Notes under the pieces: model-generated
What the model was told of the DNA's origin: nothing
Databases searched by the model: none
What the model saw: only the letters and a program-made list of their open reading frames with translations
Position numbers and translations under genes: made by a program
From: an uncultured Collinsella sp.
Lineage (GTDB): Bacteria > Actinomycetota > Coriobacteriia > Coriobacteriales > Coriobacteriaceae
Length of the DNA: 37,394 nt
Assembly: GCA_958427895.1 (NCBI GenBank)
Contig: CAUADW010000013.1
Coordinates: 1-37,394 of the forward strand
Direction: 5' to 3'
Part shown: positions 1-7,955 of the stretch, one piece after another
How positions within the stretch are numbered: the first letter of the stretch is position 1
Layout: each line of letters begins with the position of its first letter

Positions 1-2
1 TG

Positions 3-293
3 TTCGACGAGGAATACGACATCCACGACCGACATTCCTCGATCGGGGTGGCGGCTTGTTTCGTCGGCGCAGTGGCGGCGTGCTTGGTCGTCCCGAATCC
101 TTTTGAGGGTCTCATCTGGAGTCAGGCGCTGCTGTCGCTTCAGCTGCCGATTACGGTCTTTGTGCTCATACGGCTCACCAGCTCACGCCGCGTCATGGGC
201 AAATACGTCAACTCGCGCCCGCTCAACGCGCTGCTCGTAGGGATCGGTGCCATCGTGACGATTCTCGACATCGTGCTGCTAACGGGAATGTAA
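3..293 (+). CDS. Nramp-family divalent metal (Mn2+/Fe2+) transporter, C-terminal end only
   Basis: The reading frame is already open at the left edge, so this is the last ~96 residues of a longer protein whose start lies outside the window. Two hydrophobic segments are visible. The loop between them reads TSSRRVMGKYVNSR, which resembles the loop before the last helix of Nramp/MntH proteins (family pattern: T(S/N)RR-x-(V/L)MG-x-(F/Y)-x-N-R). Family members are proton-coupled importers of Mn2+ or Fe2+ in the cytoplasmic membrane. The metal-binding helices 1 and 6 are not in view, so substrate cannot be assigned. The gene ends with TAA and converges on the rubredoxin gene. A related metal transporter of the same superfamily is the main alternative. 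Confidence 0.72.
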   Translation, partial: FDEEYDIHDRHSSIGVAACFVGAVAACLVVPNPFEGLIWSQALLSLQLPITVFVLIRLTSSRRVMGKYVNSRPLNALLVGIGAIVTILDIVLLTGM

Positions 294-322
294 TTGGGAT
301 GGCGTGACTGTCCAGATATAAC

Positions 323-354
323 GTCTCAATCTGTAACACGTGAGACCGTTTTAA
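323..354 (+). terminator. Possible weak terminator after the Nramp gene
   Basis: GTCTCA at 323-328 pairs with TGAGAC at 341-346 and is followed by CGTTTTAAA. The stem is only 6 bp and the T-run is short. Confidence 0.35.
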
Positions 355-370
355 ACCGTCAGATAAATCA

Positions 371-405
371 AAAGGGTCCCGGCCGAGAATTCGACCGGGG
401 CCCTT
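371..405 (-). terminator. Intrinsic terminator of the rubredoxin gene
   Basis: On the minus strand an 11-12 bp GC-rich stem (AAGGGCCCCGG / CCGGGACCCTT, one G-T pair) is followed by TTTTGATTT. It lies 41 bp past the rubredoxin stop codon. Confidence 0.75.
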
Positions 406-445
406 GGACAGAGCTATATGTTGTTGCAAGTCGTGTGTCTACGAG

Positions 446-589
446 CTACTCCTCGACAAGCTCAAACTCATCGGGGCCGACGCCGCAGACCGGGCACACG
501 TAGTCCTCGGGCAGCTCGGGCGTGTCGACCTCAACCTCGTAACCGCAAACGGTGCACACAAACTTATACGTCTTCTTCTCCTCAGCCAT
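446..589 (-). CDS. Rubredoxin
   Basis: A 47-residue protein with the two rubredoxin iron-binding knuckles: CTVCGY at residues 12-17 and CPVCGV at residues 32-37. The short sequence between them contains the usual acidic and Pro-rich region (DTPELPEDYVCP). Four cysteines bind one Fe, and the protein acts as a small cytoplasmic one-electron carrier. Length is slightly below the usual 52-54 residues. The start ATG has a good ribosome site (GAGAGGAG, 8 nt upstream). A promoter lies just upstream (633-660) and a terminator just downstream. The gene follows a flavin reductase-like gene on the same strand, a pairing typical of oxygen or peroxide detoxification chains in anaerobes. The physiological partner is inferred, not shown. 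Confidence 0.93.
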   Translation of the reverse strand: MAEEKKTYKFVCTVCGYEVEVDTPELPEDYVCPVCGVGPDEFELVEE

Positions 590-632
590 GATGTTCTCCT
601 CTCGAACGTGACTGCTGGTGTACTTACTTATT

Positions 633-660
633 AGTATATATTCTCAATAATATAATGCAA
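633..660 (-). promoter_or_regulatory. Probable promoter of the rubredoxin gene
   Basis: Minus strand TTGCAT (655-660), 16-bp AT-rich spacer, TATACT (633-638). It sits in the short gap after the flavin reductase gene, so rubredoxin probably has its own start site in addition to read-through. Confidence 0.6.
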
Positions 661-677
661 GTATTTTTAGAACATTT

Positions 678-1181
678 CTAGCCTTGATACGACGAGGCTT
701 TGGGCGGCGTCTTGCCCTTTAGCACCTTGTGATAGTAGTCGTACGTCAGCGGCGTCTCGTCGCTCAGGCGCTCGGCATCCTCGACCTCGCCAATAAACAG
801 CAGATGCGTGCCCACATCCACAGTGTCGATCAAACGGCAGCTAAACAGGGCCGCCGCGTGCTCGGGCACATAGGGCATGCCCAGAGCCGTCTCGCGGGTC
901 TCGTATTTGGCAAACTTGTCATAATCGCTGCTGGTGCGGAACCCAAAGTTACCGATGTAGAGCATGTCGGCGGTCTGATCGATCACGGTCAGCGCGAACG
1001 CTTTGGCCGATGCGATGACGCCCGAGGTGACATTGTCCTTGTTCACGGCAACCGAAATACGCGGCGGCATGGACGTCACCTGCACCGCAGTGTTGATGAC
1101 GCAGCCGGCGCGCAACCCGTCTGCCGCAGCGCTCACCACGTACAGACCGCTCGGCATGGTAAAGAACGCAGTTTTGTCCAT
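678..1181 (-). CDS. Flavin reductase-like (FMN-binding split-barrel) protein
   Basis: 167 residues starting MDKTAFFTMPSGLYVVSA. This is the N-terminal strand pattern of the flavin reductase-like split barrel (family: L-x-x-x-x-x-G-(V/L)-(Y/F)-V-(V/I)-(T/S)). NTAVQVTSMPPRISVAVNK matches the flavin-binding loop region (N-(S/A)-x-x-Q-V-(T/S)-x-x-P), and the C-terminal part has the HLLFIGEV strand. Members bind FMN and pass electrons from NAD(P)H to FMN or to rubredoxin. I chose the ATG at 1181 because AGGGGAG lies 8 nt upstream; the longer frame runs into an upstream hairpin repeat. Rubredoxin lies 88 bp downstream. In Moorella-type high-molecular-weight rubredoxins these two domains are fused in one protein; here they are separate genes. 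Electron donor and acceptor are inferred. Confidence 0.85.
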   Translation of the reverse strand: MDKTAFFTMPSGLYVVSAAADGLRAGCVINTAVQVTSMPPRISVAVNKDNVTSGVIASAKAFALTVIDQTADMLYIGNFGFRTSSDYDKFAKYETRETALGMPYVPEHAAALFSCRLIDTVDVGTHLLFIGEVEDAERLSDETPLTYDYYHKVLKGKTPPKASSYQG

Positions 1182-1232
1182 AACGATCACTCCCCTAGCT
1201 CGAGTTGGAACCTCATGAATGTATGTACCCAC

Positions 1233-1266
1233 AAAAAAGGCGGCACCCATAACGGACGCCGCCTTT
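1233..1266 (-). terminator. Intrinsic terminator upstream of the flavin reductase gene
   Basis: Minus strand AAAGGCGGC ... GCCGCCTTT, a 9-bp stem followed by a run of six T. It probably ends transcripts from smpB and the hairpin at 1310-1374. It leaves only about 50 bp for the flavin reductase promoter and leader. Confidence 0.7.
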
Positions 1267-1309
1267 GAGACATATGTGTCAGAACAGTAAGAAAGATGAG
1301 ACGCCCGCA

Positions 1310-1374
1310 GTTGCGGTGAAATAGGGACTGAATAGCCCCTCAAATAGGCAAAACAGTCCGTATTCCACCGCAAC
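1310..1374. repeat. Long imperfect hairpin, likely dispersed repeat
   Basis: GTTGCGGTGAAATAGGGACTG (1310-1330, written here as two parts GTTGCGGTGAAA + TAGGGACTG) pairs with CAGTCC...CCGCAAC ending at 1374. That gives 21 bp of stem with two mismatches around a 23-nt loop that itself contains GCC/GGC. It lies 13 bp after the smpB stop, with no T-run of its own. Only one copy is in this window. Confidence 0.6.
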
Positions 1375-1387
1375 TTATACAGAGTGC

Positions 1388-1858
1388 CTAGCGGTTGCGT
1401 TCCTTAAGGGCGCGGTCGATCTCGCGTTGGACATCACGCTTGGCCATGTCCTCGCGCTTGTCGTAGAGCTTCTTGCCGCGACCCAGACCCAGCAGCAGCT
1501 TTACGCGGCCGTCGGTATTAAAGTAGAGTTCCAACGGAACCAGCGCATAACCACGGTTGCGAAGTTTGCCGTCAAGAAAGTCGATCTCCTTGCGGTGCAG
1601 CAGCAGACGGCGCCGACGGTCGGGATCGCGATTCCACACGCCACCATGGCTATAAGGGTGGATATGCAGGCCGACGAGCCAGCACTCCCCGCCGCGGATC
1701 AGCGCGAAGGTATCGGTGATCTGGCAGGCGCGCTCGCGAATCGACTTGACCTCGGTGCCACTCAGTTCAATACCGCACTCAAATGTCTCATCGATAAAGT
1801 ACTCGTGATGTGCCGAGCGATTCTTGGAAATGAGTTTGCGCTCGCGCTTACTGGGCAT
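1388..1858 (-). CDS. smpB: SsrA-binding protein SmpB
   Basis: 156 residues, the usual family length. The start MPSKRERKLISKNRSAHHEYFI and the stretch ELSGTEVKSIRE (ETGI-x-L-x-GTEVKS-x-R in the family) are diagnostic. The basic C-terminal tail (GRGKKLYDKREDMAKRD...) is the region that enters the ribosome A site. SmpB binds the tRNA-like domain of tmRNA and is essential for trans-translation, which rescues stalled ribosomes. The tmRNA gene is not in this window. The start codon lies inside the last 11 bp of the upstream TPR-protein gene, so the two are translationally coupled. It ends with TAG. Confidence 0.96.
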   Translation of the reverse strand: MPSKRERKLISKNRSAHHEYFIDETFECGIELSGTEVKSIRERACQITDTFALIRGGECWLVGLHIHPYSHGGVWNRDPDRRRRLLLHRKEIDFLDGKLRNRGYALVPLELYFNTDGRVKLLLGLGRGKKLYDKREDMAKRDVQREIDRALKERNR

Positions 1859-2765
1859 CGCCGGCCTCCTTGGCGCCGTCGGCGTTTGAGCCCGCAGTCT
1901 CGCGCTTTGCCTTGCGCTCGGCATTGAGCTCGGCATCGCTCTCGCGCACCAGTTTGATAATCGCCGCGCAGGCCTCCTCGCCCACCAAGTCGCGAGCACG
2001 TACCGTCAGGCGCGTCGCCTCCTGCTTGTCGCCGTCGCTTGCAGCATCGGTCGCGCACATAATCAGGCAGATGGCAATCTCGGCCGAAGGCGAGGTCGGC
2101 ACGCCTTGCAGGGCCAATTCACCCATCACGTGGTCGTCGCTCTCATCAGCGGCATCCGGATAGGTGGTATGGATCTTGTTGAGCAGGCGCGTCGTATGCG
2201 CATCGTTGGGCGCCAGGCGCAGCGCCAGACGCGCGCAGCCCACGGCAGCCGAAACGTTCTCGGTCTCGGGCTCCAAAAAGTACTGACCTAGATTGGCGTA
2301 AGCGCGGGCGGCGCACTTGCCATCGCTTGCACGCTCCAGCACCGAGAACGAGAGCGATGCCCATTCCTGCTTGTCCTCGAGTGCGCGGAACAGCTCGGCC
2401 AAATCCAAGCGATAGTTGCAGTTCATGGGGTCCCAACGCACAGCCTGCATCAGGGCATTACGAGCGCTCACATAATCCTGCTGACGAATGTAGGCAAACG
2501 CCATATCAGAGTACAGGCGGTCAAACGGCACCTCGACCTGCACGAGCTCGCGCGGATCCTTCTCCACGCGGCGATAGGCCAAGCGCTCAAACTTGCTATC
2601 GAAGCTAAAGTATTGGCGCTTCTCCTCCGTCTTGCACTCAGCGTCGATATACTCCTCGGCGAGCTCCACCAGACGCTCCAGCAGCGGCGTCGCCGTAGCC
2701 AGGTCGCCCTGCGCCAGATAGTTCTCGGCATACGTGATGTCTTGCAAGCTGATGGGCAGATCCAT
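1848..2765 (-). CDS. Tetratricopeptide-repeat (TPR) protein, function unknown
   Basis: 305 residues, with no signal peptide or membrane segment, so probably cytoplasmic. Several helix pairs with TPR spacing are seen: LYSDMAFAYIRQQDYVSARNALMQAVRWDP near residues 85-114 (quoted only in part: AYIRQQDYVSARNALMQAV), then ARAYANLGQYFL and GCARLALRLAPNDAHTTRLL. The last ~25 residues are charged, Ala/Lys/Glu-rich and low in complexity. The start at 2765 has GAGGAG 5 nt upstream. The first 17 codons of the longer frame lack such a site. The 3' end overlaps smpB by 11 bp, so the two are one transcription unit. TPRs mediate protein-protein contacts. I do not recognise a named family, and a role in ribosome rescue is only suggested by position. 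Confidence 0.8.
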   Translation of the reverse strand: MDLPISLQDITYAENYLAQGDLATATPLLERLVELAEEYIDAECKTEEKRQYFSFDSKFERLAYRRVEKDPRELVQVEVPFDRLYSDMAFAYIRQQDYVSARNALMQAVRWDPMNCNYRLDLAELFRALEDKQEWASLSFSVLERASDGKCAARAYANLGQYFLEPETENVSAAVGCARLALRLAPNDAHTTRLLNKIHTTYPDAADESDDHVMGELALQGVPTSPSAEIAICLIMCATDAASDGDKQEATRLTVRARDLVGEEACAAIIKLVRESDAELNAERKAKRETAGSNADGAKEAGDAQ

Positions 2766-2820
2766 GGCTACTCCTCGATCTGAGCGAAACACGGCAGACG
2801 CCGCATATACGGTCAATACA

Positions 2821-2850
2821 CAAAACCCGGGTCTCTTGCGAGGCCCGGGC
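2821..2850 (-). terminator. Intrinsic terminator of the tRNA pair
   Basis: Minus strand CCCGGGCCTC / GAGACCCGGG stem, then TTTTGTG. It lies 11 bp past the CCA end of tRNA-Glu. Confidence 0.8.
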
Positions 2851-2860
2851 GTTCATTTTG

Positions 2861-2937
2861 TGGTAGCCCGTACCAGATTCGAACTGGTGATCTCCGCCTT
2901 GAGAGGGCGGCGTCCTAAACCGCTAGACGAACGGGCC
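2861..2937 (-). tRNA. tRNA-Glu (anticodon CTC)
   Basis: 77 nt including an encoded 3' CCA. Acceptor GGCCCGT pairs with ACGGGCT. The anticodon arm is CCGCC-CTCTCAA-GGCGG, giving CTC, which reads GAG. The T arm contains GTTCGAATC. Confidence 0.93.
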
Positions 2938-2954
2938 ATATGTAGCAAATGCAA

Positions 2955-3028
2955 TGGCTGGGATGGAGGGAGTCGAACCCCCATTGACGGAACCAGAATC
3001 CGCTGTCCTGCCATTAGACGACATCCCA
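2955..3028 (-). tRNA. tRNA-Gln (anticodon CTG)
   Basis: 74 nt with encoded CCA. Acceptor TGGGATG pairs with CATCCCA; the U1-A72 pair is typical of bacterial tRNA-Gln. The anticodon loop TTCTGGT gives CTG, which reads CAG. It is co-transcribed with tRNA-Glu, 17 nt downstream. Confidence 0.93.
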
Positions 3029-3072
3029 ATGACTGCATCGCTGCGCTCGGCTGTGCCTTTGCGCAAGAAAGA

Positions 3073-3101
3073 AATATACGGGAAGTCTCGCCGTGACGCA
3101 A
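3073..3101 (-). promoter_or_regulatory. Promoter of the tRNA-Gln/tRNA-Glu unit
   Basis: Minus strand TTGCGT (3096-3101), 17-bp spacer, TATATT (3073-3078), 44 bp before the first tRNA base. Confidence 0.72.
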
Positions 3102-3304
3102 GCCCCAATTTTGACTTTTTTGAAATTCAGTCAAATTGGCCTAATTTAGTCCAACCCGTGAAGGACCTGTGAAGCCGACCGCTGTACACGAAGGGCAAAA
3201 CGCCGCGAGCGGTAGCCGTCAACCGTTGGCAGATTCTACCGCGAAAACGATAGCACCAGGCAACACAATCGAAGTATCAATGATCGCGTAGATATCGAGG
3301 CGCC

Positions 3305-3715
3305 ATGGACGAAGAGCTTGATTACCTATGGGAGACCCTGGGCCTTGAGATCACTGCCGACCTTTGGCCCGAACGGGACAAAATCCATCCCACACTGCGC
3401 CCCGCCATTACTGTGGTGCAGGCAAAATACCGCCGTGCATCCTTTTTGATCATGCGGATGTCATGGCACGCGGGACTCCCCGACCTTAAGCGAATCCAGG
3501 CAAGCCTCGTCGAGTTGTCCGGTATGCCGACCGTCATATCCGAGGCGCACCTGGAGCAGCGCCAGCGCGAGCGACTGCAACAGCAGCGGATTCCCTTTAT
3601 CTGCCCCGGCGTTCAGGCATATCTGCCCTTTATGGACGAGGAGTACTGGAGCGGCAAGCCCAACAAACACGTAAAGGTCTACGATCCGCACGAATGGGCA
3701 CAGCTGGCGGACTGA
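3305..3715 (+). CDS. Hypothetical protein, 136 aa
   Basis: Soluble 136-residue protein. ATG at 3305 has GAGG 5 nt upstream and the gene ends with TGA, uncommon in this window. The segment QRQRERLQQQRIPFICPGVQAYLPFM resembles a motif (hydrophobic-P-F-(I/V)-x-(P/V)-x-x-Q-x-(Y/F)-LPF(L/M)) that I associate with the front part of some MarR-like or AbiEi-like HTH proteins. Those are about twice as long and carry a winged-helix domain after this motif, which is absent here. It may be a truncated relative or a free-standing domain. No function is assigned. It converges on the ArsC-like gene across a tandem hairpin repeat. Confidence 0.6.
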   Translation: MDEELDYLWETLGLEITADLWPERDKIHPTLRPAITVVQAKYRRASFLIMRMSWHAGLPDLKRIQASLVELSGMPTVISEAHLEQRQRERLQQQRIPFICPGVQAYLPFMDEEYWSGKPNKHVKVYDPHEWAQLAD

Positions 3716-3734
3716 CTGGGGCAGGCCCGCCGGC

Positions 3735-3904
3735 GGAAAGTGCGTCCCAGATTTCAAGCTCAAACTGGTCCCCACTTTCCCGTCGAGCCCTCAACCGGAA
3801 ACCGTGCCCCACAATCGAAGCTCAGAATGGGACGTACTTTCCGCAACCGGCCACTTTGGGAAAGTGCATCCCATTCTGGAAGCGAATTCCGGGTCGCACT
3901 TTCC
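3735..3904. repeat. Three tandem copies of a 62-bp palindromic repeat
   Basis: Three 46-bp hairpin units at 3735-3780, 3797-3842 and 3859-3904 are separated by 16-bp spacers, an exact 62-bp period. Each unit begins with a form of GGAAAGTGCGTCCC, has a middle part like ATTC-AAGC, and ends with the reverse complement GGGACGCACTTTCC. Copies differ by point changes. The array lies between convergent genes. Confidence 0.85.
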
Positions 3905-3911
3905 GCAGCCG

Positions 3912-4271
3912 CTACAGCAACGCCTCGACCCAAGCCGATTCCCTAAAGCCGGGAATCGCAAAGTCGTCGCCCACCAGCAGCGGACGCTTGACCAGCATGC
4001 CGTCGGTCGCCAGCAGCTCGTAGCACTCCCGATCCGTCATGCCCGCATCCAGACGCGCCTTCAGGCCCAGCTCTCGATATTTCATGCCCGACGAATTAAA
4101 GAAACGCCGCACCGGCAGCCCCGAACGAGCAATCCAGGTCGCAAGCTCATCAGCCGTGGGATTGTCCAAAACGATATCGCGGTCGATATACTCAACCCCA
4201 TGTTCGTCCAGCCATGCCTTGGCCTTCTTACAGGTCGAGCACTTGGGATATTCAACAAACAGTACGGTCAT
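3912..4271 (-). CDS. ArsC/Spx-type thioredoxin-fold protein
   Basis: 119 residues, the normal size for the ArsC/Spx superfamily. The N-terminus MTVLFVEYPKCSTCKKAKAWL carries the family Cys motif (CSTC, residues 11-14). LLVKRP-type sequence appears as MLVKRPLLV near residues 91-99, with the conserved Arg and Pro before the last strand. Members are either glutaredoxin- or thioredoxin-linked arsenate reductases or Spx-like RNA polymerase-binding regulators. The sequence is nearer the uncharacterised 'arsenate reductase family' branch. No ars genes are nearby, so arsenate reduction is not supported by context. The start ATG has GGAGG 6 nt upstream; a 13-codon longer frame has none. Confidence 0.85.
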   Translation of the reverse strand: MTVLFVEYPKCSTCKKAKAWLDEHGVEYIDRDIVLDNPTADELATWIARSGLPVRRFFNSSGMKYRELGLKARLDAGMTDRECYELLATDGMLVKRPLLVGDDFAIPGFRESAWVEALL

Positions 4272-4363
4272 GGGAATCCTCCGAATATAGATCGGCCAAC
4301 GCAGGCACACGCCACACGAGGCGCCTTCGTATGATGGGCCAATTGTAGCCCGCGGGTCACACG

Positions 4364-5416
4364 TTAAACGAACCGTACCCCGAATCCGCGCTTGATAAAC
4401 GGCAGCAGCTCCATTGCCTCGGGCGTGATATGGCCCGCAACGTTCATGCGCTCGTCACCGGGAAGATCGACCCGCGCAATCTCAAGCTCGCCTTCGTAGC
4501 GCCCATATCCGCTATTGCTCACAGCGATCGACCCCGCCTTTCGCGGCAGGCCGGCTCCGGCATCCGTCGACACGGAATCCGGCTTAAGCGTCGTACGTGA
4601 CTCCTGAGACCTAAAGATGAGGACGCTCGAGTCGGGCCGGTCGTGATGAATCTGCCCGCGCACATAGGCATAACCGGGCTCAAGCTCGCATTGCAGGTCC
4701 ACGTATCCGGCGGAAACTTGAGCAAACTGCGCCCAGCCCGCATCAGAAAGATCGGGGTCGCCGACCAACACAATGTCGCAATCGGCGCCATGTGCAAGCT
4801 CAAGCATATTGAGAGCAACCTTTGACGCGCGACCGCGCTGCGCCTCGACCGTCGGCAGTCCCTCGAATACCGGCCCGCGAACGTTAGCATCACCCGGCAC
4901 AAAAGCCATGATTTCGAATCCAAGCGCCGCAAGACGGAGATTCACCCGAGCAATGTCCTCCAGAGCTAAACCGGTATAAGGCTTGGGGTAAAAATTGTGG
5001 CAGGCGGCAAAACGAGTCACATCGGCACCGGCCTCACGCCACGATGCGATTTCATCAGAACTCACTGTCGATGCATTGACCACAATGCGAAATACACCGG
5101 ACAGCTCCGCAACCCGCTGGGCGCTAAAGCCATAGTCCAAACGAAGGTATTCCAACCCCAGATCGCGCAAGTCCTCGATGCGCTCAAGCCCGAGCAAATC
5201 GCACGTGCGAGGCCCCACATCGGCAATGAGCGCAATGCCGCGGGCGGAAAGCAGCGACAACACATGACGGACCTTATCGGCATACGCCGCTCCCCCATCC
5301 TCGGGAATATGCAGCGAGGTGAACGCATAGCGCGCACCCGCCGCGGCACCACGCTCAATCGTCCGCTCAATATCCTGCAGAGGGCTGGAAAGATAAATCG
5401 AAATACCCGTTTTCAC
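4364..5416 (-). CDS. mupG: MupG-type 6-phospho-N-acetylmuramidase (DUF871 TIM-barrel protein)
   Basis: 350 residues. The N-terminus MKTGISIYLSS, the run TSLHIPEDG and the C-terminal all-beta part (RGFGVRFV end) fit the DUF871/MupG family (GH170). MupG cleaves MurNAc-6P-GlcNAc (and related disaccharides) in the cytoplasm into MurNAc-6P and GlcNAc. That would explain its place after murR, murQ and murP. Start is GTG at 5416 with AGGAG 9 nt upstream. An intrinsic terminator lies between murP and this gene, so expression may be lower than murP. The family is well recognised; the exact substrate here is inferred from the operon. Confidence 0.85.
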   Translation of the reverse strand: MKTGISIYLSSPLQDIERTIERGAAAGARYAFTSLHIPEDGGAAYADKVRHVLSLLSARGIALIADVGPRTCDLLGLERIEDLRDLGLEYLRLDYGFSAQRVAELSGVFRIVVNASTVSSDEIASWREAGADVTRFAACHNFYPKPYTGLALEDIARVNLRLAALGFEIMAFVPGDANVRGPVFEGLPTVEAQRGRASKVALNMLELAHGADCDIVLVGDPDLSDAGWAQFAQVSAGYVDLQCELEPGYAYVRGQIHHDRPDSSVLIFRSQESRTTLKPDSVSTDAGAGLPRKAGSIAVSNSGYGRYEGELEIARVDLPGDERMNVAGHITPEAMELLPFIKRGFGVRFV

Positions 5417-5432
5417 GCTTCAACGCTCCTTT

Positions 5433-5466
5433 AAAAAAGGCCGGCGGAGCAGCTAGCCCCGCCGGC
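5433..5466 (-). terminator. Intrinsic terminator between murP and mupG
   Basis: Minus strand GCCGGCGG ... CCGCCGGC with a 12-nt loop, then CTTTTTTAAA. The T-run runs straight into the Shine-Dalgarno (AAAGGAG) of mupG. Confidence 0.8.
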
Positions 5467-5533
5467 ACAACCATAACATCAAGAAATCTGCCGCGCGCCG
5501 CGAACCCTGAGCAACATGGCTCGCGATATCAAT

Positions 5534-6964
5534 CTACTCGCCAAAGAACTCGTTGATCTTCTGCTCGTCGACACCGAAGAACCACGTCAGGACAAAGCCG
5601 GCGGCATAGGCAAGCAGCATAGCGGCAACGTAGCCGAGCTGCTGGCCAGGAACGACGATCAGCAGGCCAAACAGACCGGAAACGCCCTGAGAAACCGTGC
5701 CGATGTGAAGCAGCGCCGCGAGCGCGCCGCCAAATCCGGCACCCAGGCAGGCCGTCACAAACGGACGAACGAGCGGCAGCGTAACAGCATACATCAGAGG
5801 CTCGCCCACACCCAGGATTCCAACGGGGATGGACTCTGCGACGTACTTCTTGAGCTTGGCGTTCTTGGTCTTAAAGTACAGCGCCAAACCGGCACCGACC
5901 TGGCCGCCGCCAGCCATCATAAGGATGGGAAGCAGGTAATTGATACCCTTGGTAGCGCCGTCGGGATCGTTGAGCATAGCGTGGATCGGCGTGAGCGCCT
6001 GATGCAAGCCGACGGACACCAGCGGCAAGAAGCCTGCCGACAGGATATAGCCGCCCAGGACGCCCAGCTTCTCGAAGATAAAGGTCAAAACGCTAAAGAT
6101 GGCAGTCGTCAGCCATGCGCCAACCGGCTGGATGACGAGCATCAGAGCAAAGGCTCCGATGATGAGCACCAGCAGCGGGGACAAGAACGTGTCGAGTGCG
6201 TTGGGCATAACCTTGCGAATCTGACGCTCCATCCAGGCAAAAAATGCGCCAGCGATGAGAGCCGCGATCATGCCGCCCGCTGCAGGGTTGTACTGCGCAC
6301 TGGTGAGCGGCAGCAGAATGGCAGCGGCAGGATCAGCCGCGCCAGGCGCAAGCAGGGGCATGGCGCTGTTGGCGATACACATCATGCCGGCGATGCCGCC
6401 CAGCGCAGCGGAGCCACCAAACTCACGTGCCGCGTTATAGCCCACCAAGATGGGCAGATAGGCAAACAGGGCCCAGCCCATGGAACGAATGCCCTGGTAC
6501 CACCACTCGCCTGCAAGCGCGCCTGCCGTCGAGACGTTAATGACGTTGCAGATACCGTTGATGAGGCCGGCCGCAATGATGCCGGGAAGCAGGGCGACGA
6601 AGACATTGGAAATCTTCTTGAGGAAGGCCTGAACCGGCTTAGACTCGTACTTGGCCTTCTGCGCGGCCTTGTTTGTGGCCGCAGCGTCAACCACGCTCTC
6701 GTCAGCAACGCCTTTCGCAAGGCCGGTGAGCTTGGAGAACTCCTCGAGCACCTTATTCACCTTGCCCGGACCCAGCACGATCTGCATCGTGTCGTCCTCG
6801 ACCAGGCCCATCACGCCGTCGAGTGCCTTAATACCCTCCGTGTCGACGTTGCCCGTATCTTTGACGGTCACGCGCAGGCGCGTCATGCACGCCGCGTTTG
6901 CGAGCACGTTGTCTTTACCGCCCAAAAGGTCCAGCAGCTTTTGAGCCAGCTCTTTGTTCGTCAT
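5534..6964 (-). CDS. murP: PTS IIBC component, N-acetylmuramic acid type
   Basis: 476 residues. IIB domain comes first (residues 1-~85) with the phosphorylated Cys in NAACMTRLRV (Cys26), followed by a linker and a IIC domain with about ten membrane segments (~115-470). GVGEPLMYAV is the glucose-superfamily IIC sugar-site motif (GI-x-EP). It imports MurNAc, or MurNAc-containing disaccharide, and phosphorylates it at the 6-position. No IIA domain is present, so a IIA-Glc-type protein must come from elsewhere. Context (murQ 57 bp upstream, mupG downstream, RpiR regulator) decides MurNAc over other amino-sugars. ATG start with GGAGG 4 nt upstream. Confidence 0.9.
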   Translation of the reverse strand: MTNKELAQKLLDLLGGKDNVLANAACMTRLRVTVKDTGNVDTEGIKALDGVMGLVEDDTMQIVLGPGKVNKVLEEFSKLTGLAKGVADESVVDAAATNKAAQKAKYESKPVQAFLKKISNVFVALLPGIIAAGLINGICNVINVSTAGALAGEWWYQGIRSMGWALFAYLPILVGYNAAREFGGSAALGGIAGMMCIANSAMPLLAPGAADPAAAILLPLTSAQYNPAAGGMIAALIAGAFFAWMERQIRKVMPNALDTFLSPLLVLIIGAFALMLVIQPVGAWLTTAIFSVLTFIFEKLGVLGGYILSAGFLPLVSVGLHQALTPIHAMLNDPDGATKGINYLLPILMMAGGGQVGAGLALYFKTKNAKLKKYVAESIPVGILGVGEPLMYAVTLPLVRPFVTACLGAGFGGALAALLHIGTVSQGVSGLFGLLIVVPGQQLGYVAAMLLAYAAGFVLTWFFGVDEQKINEFFGE

Positions 6965-7021
6965 AACTCCTCCTTGTATTGGGTATCTCGTCTGGATGTC
7001 ATATCAGCTCACGCCGCGCAC

Positions 7022-7954
<933 letters not shown>

Positions 7955-7955
7955 C

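Noticed and set aside
678..1373. Longer N-terminus for the flavin reductase
   Set aside because: The extra 64 residues would run through the hairpin repeat and terminator at 1236-1374, and the internal ATG has a strong ribosome site.
3735..3904. CRISPR array
   Set aside because: Repeats are palindromic over 46 bp, spacers are only 16 bp and related to each other, and no cas genes are near.
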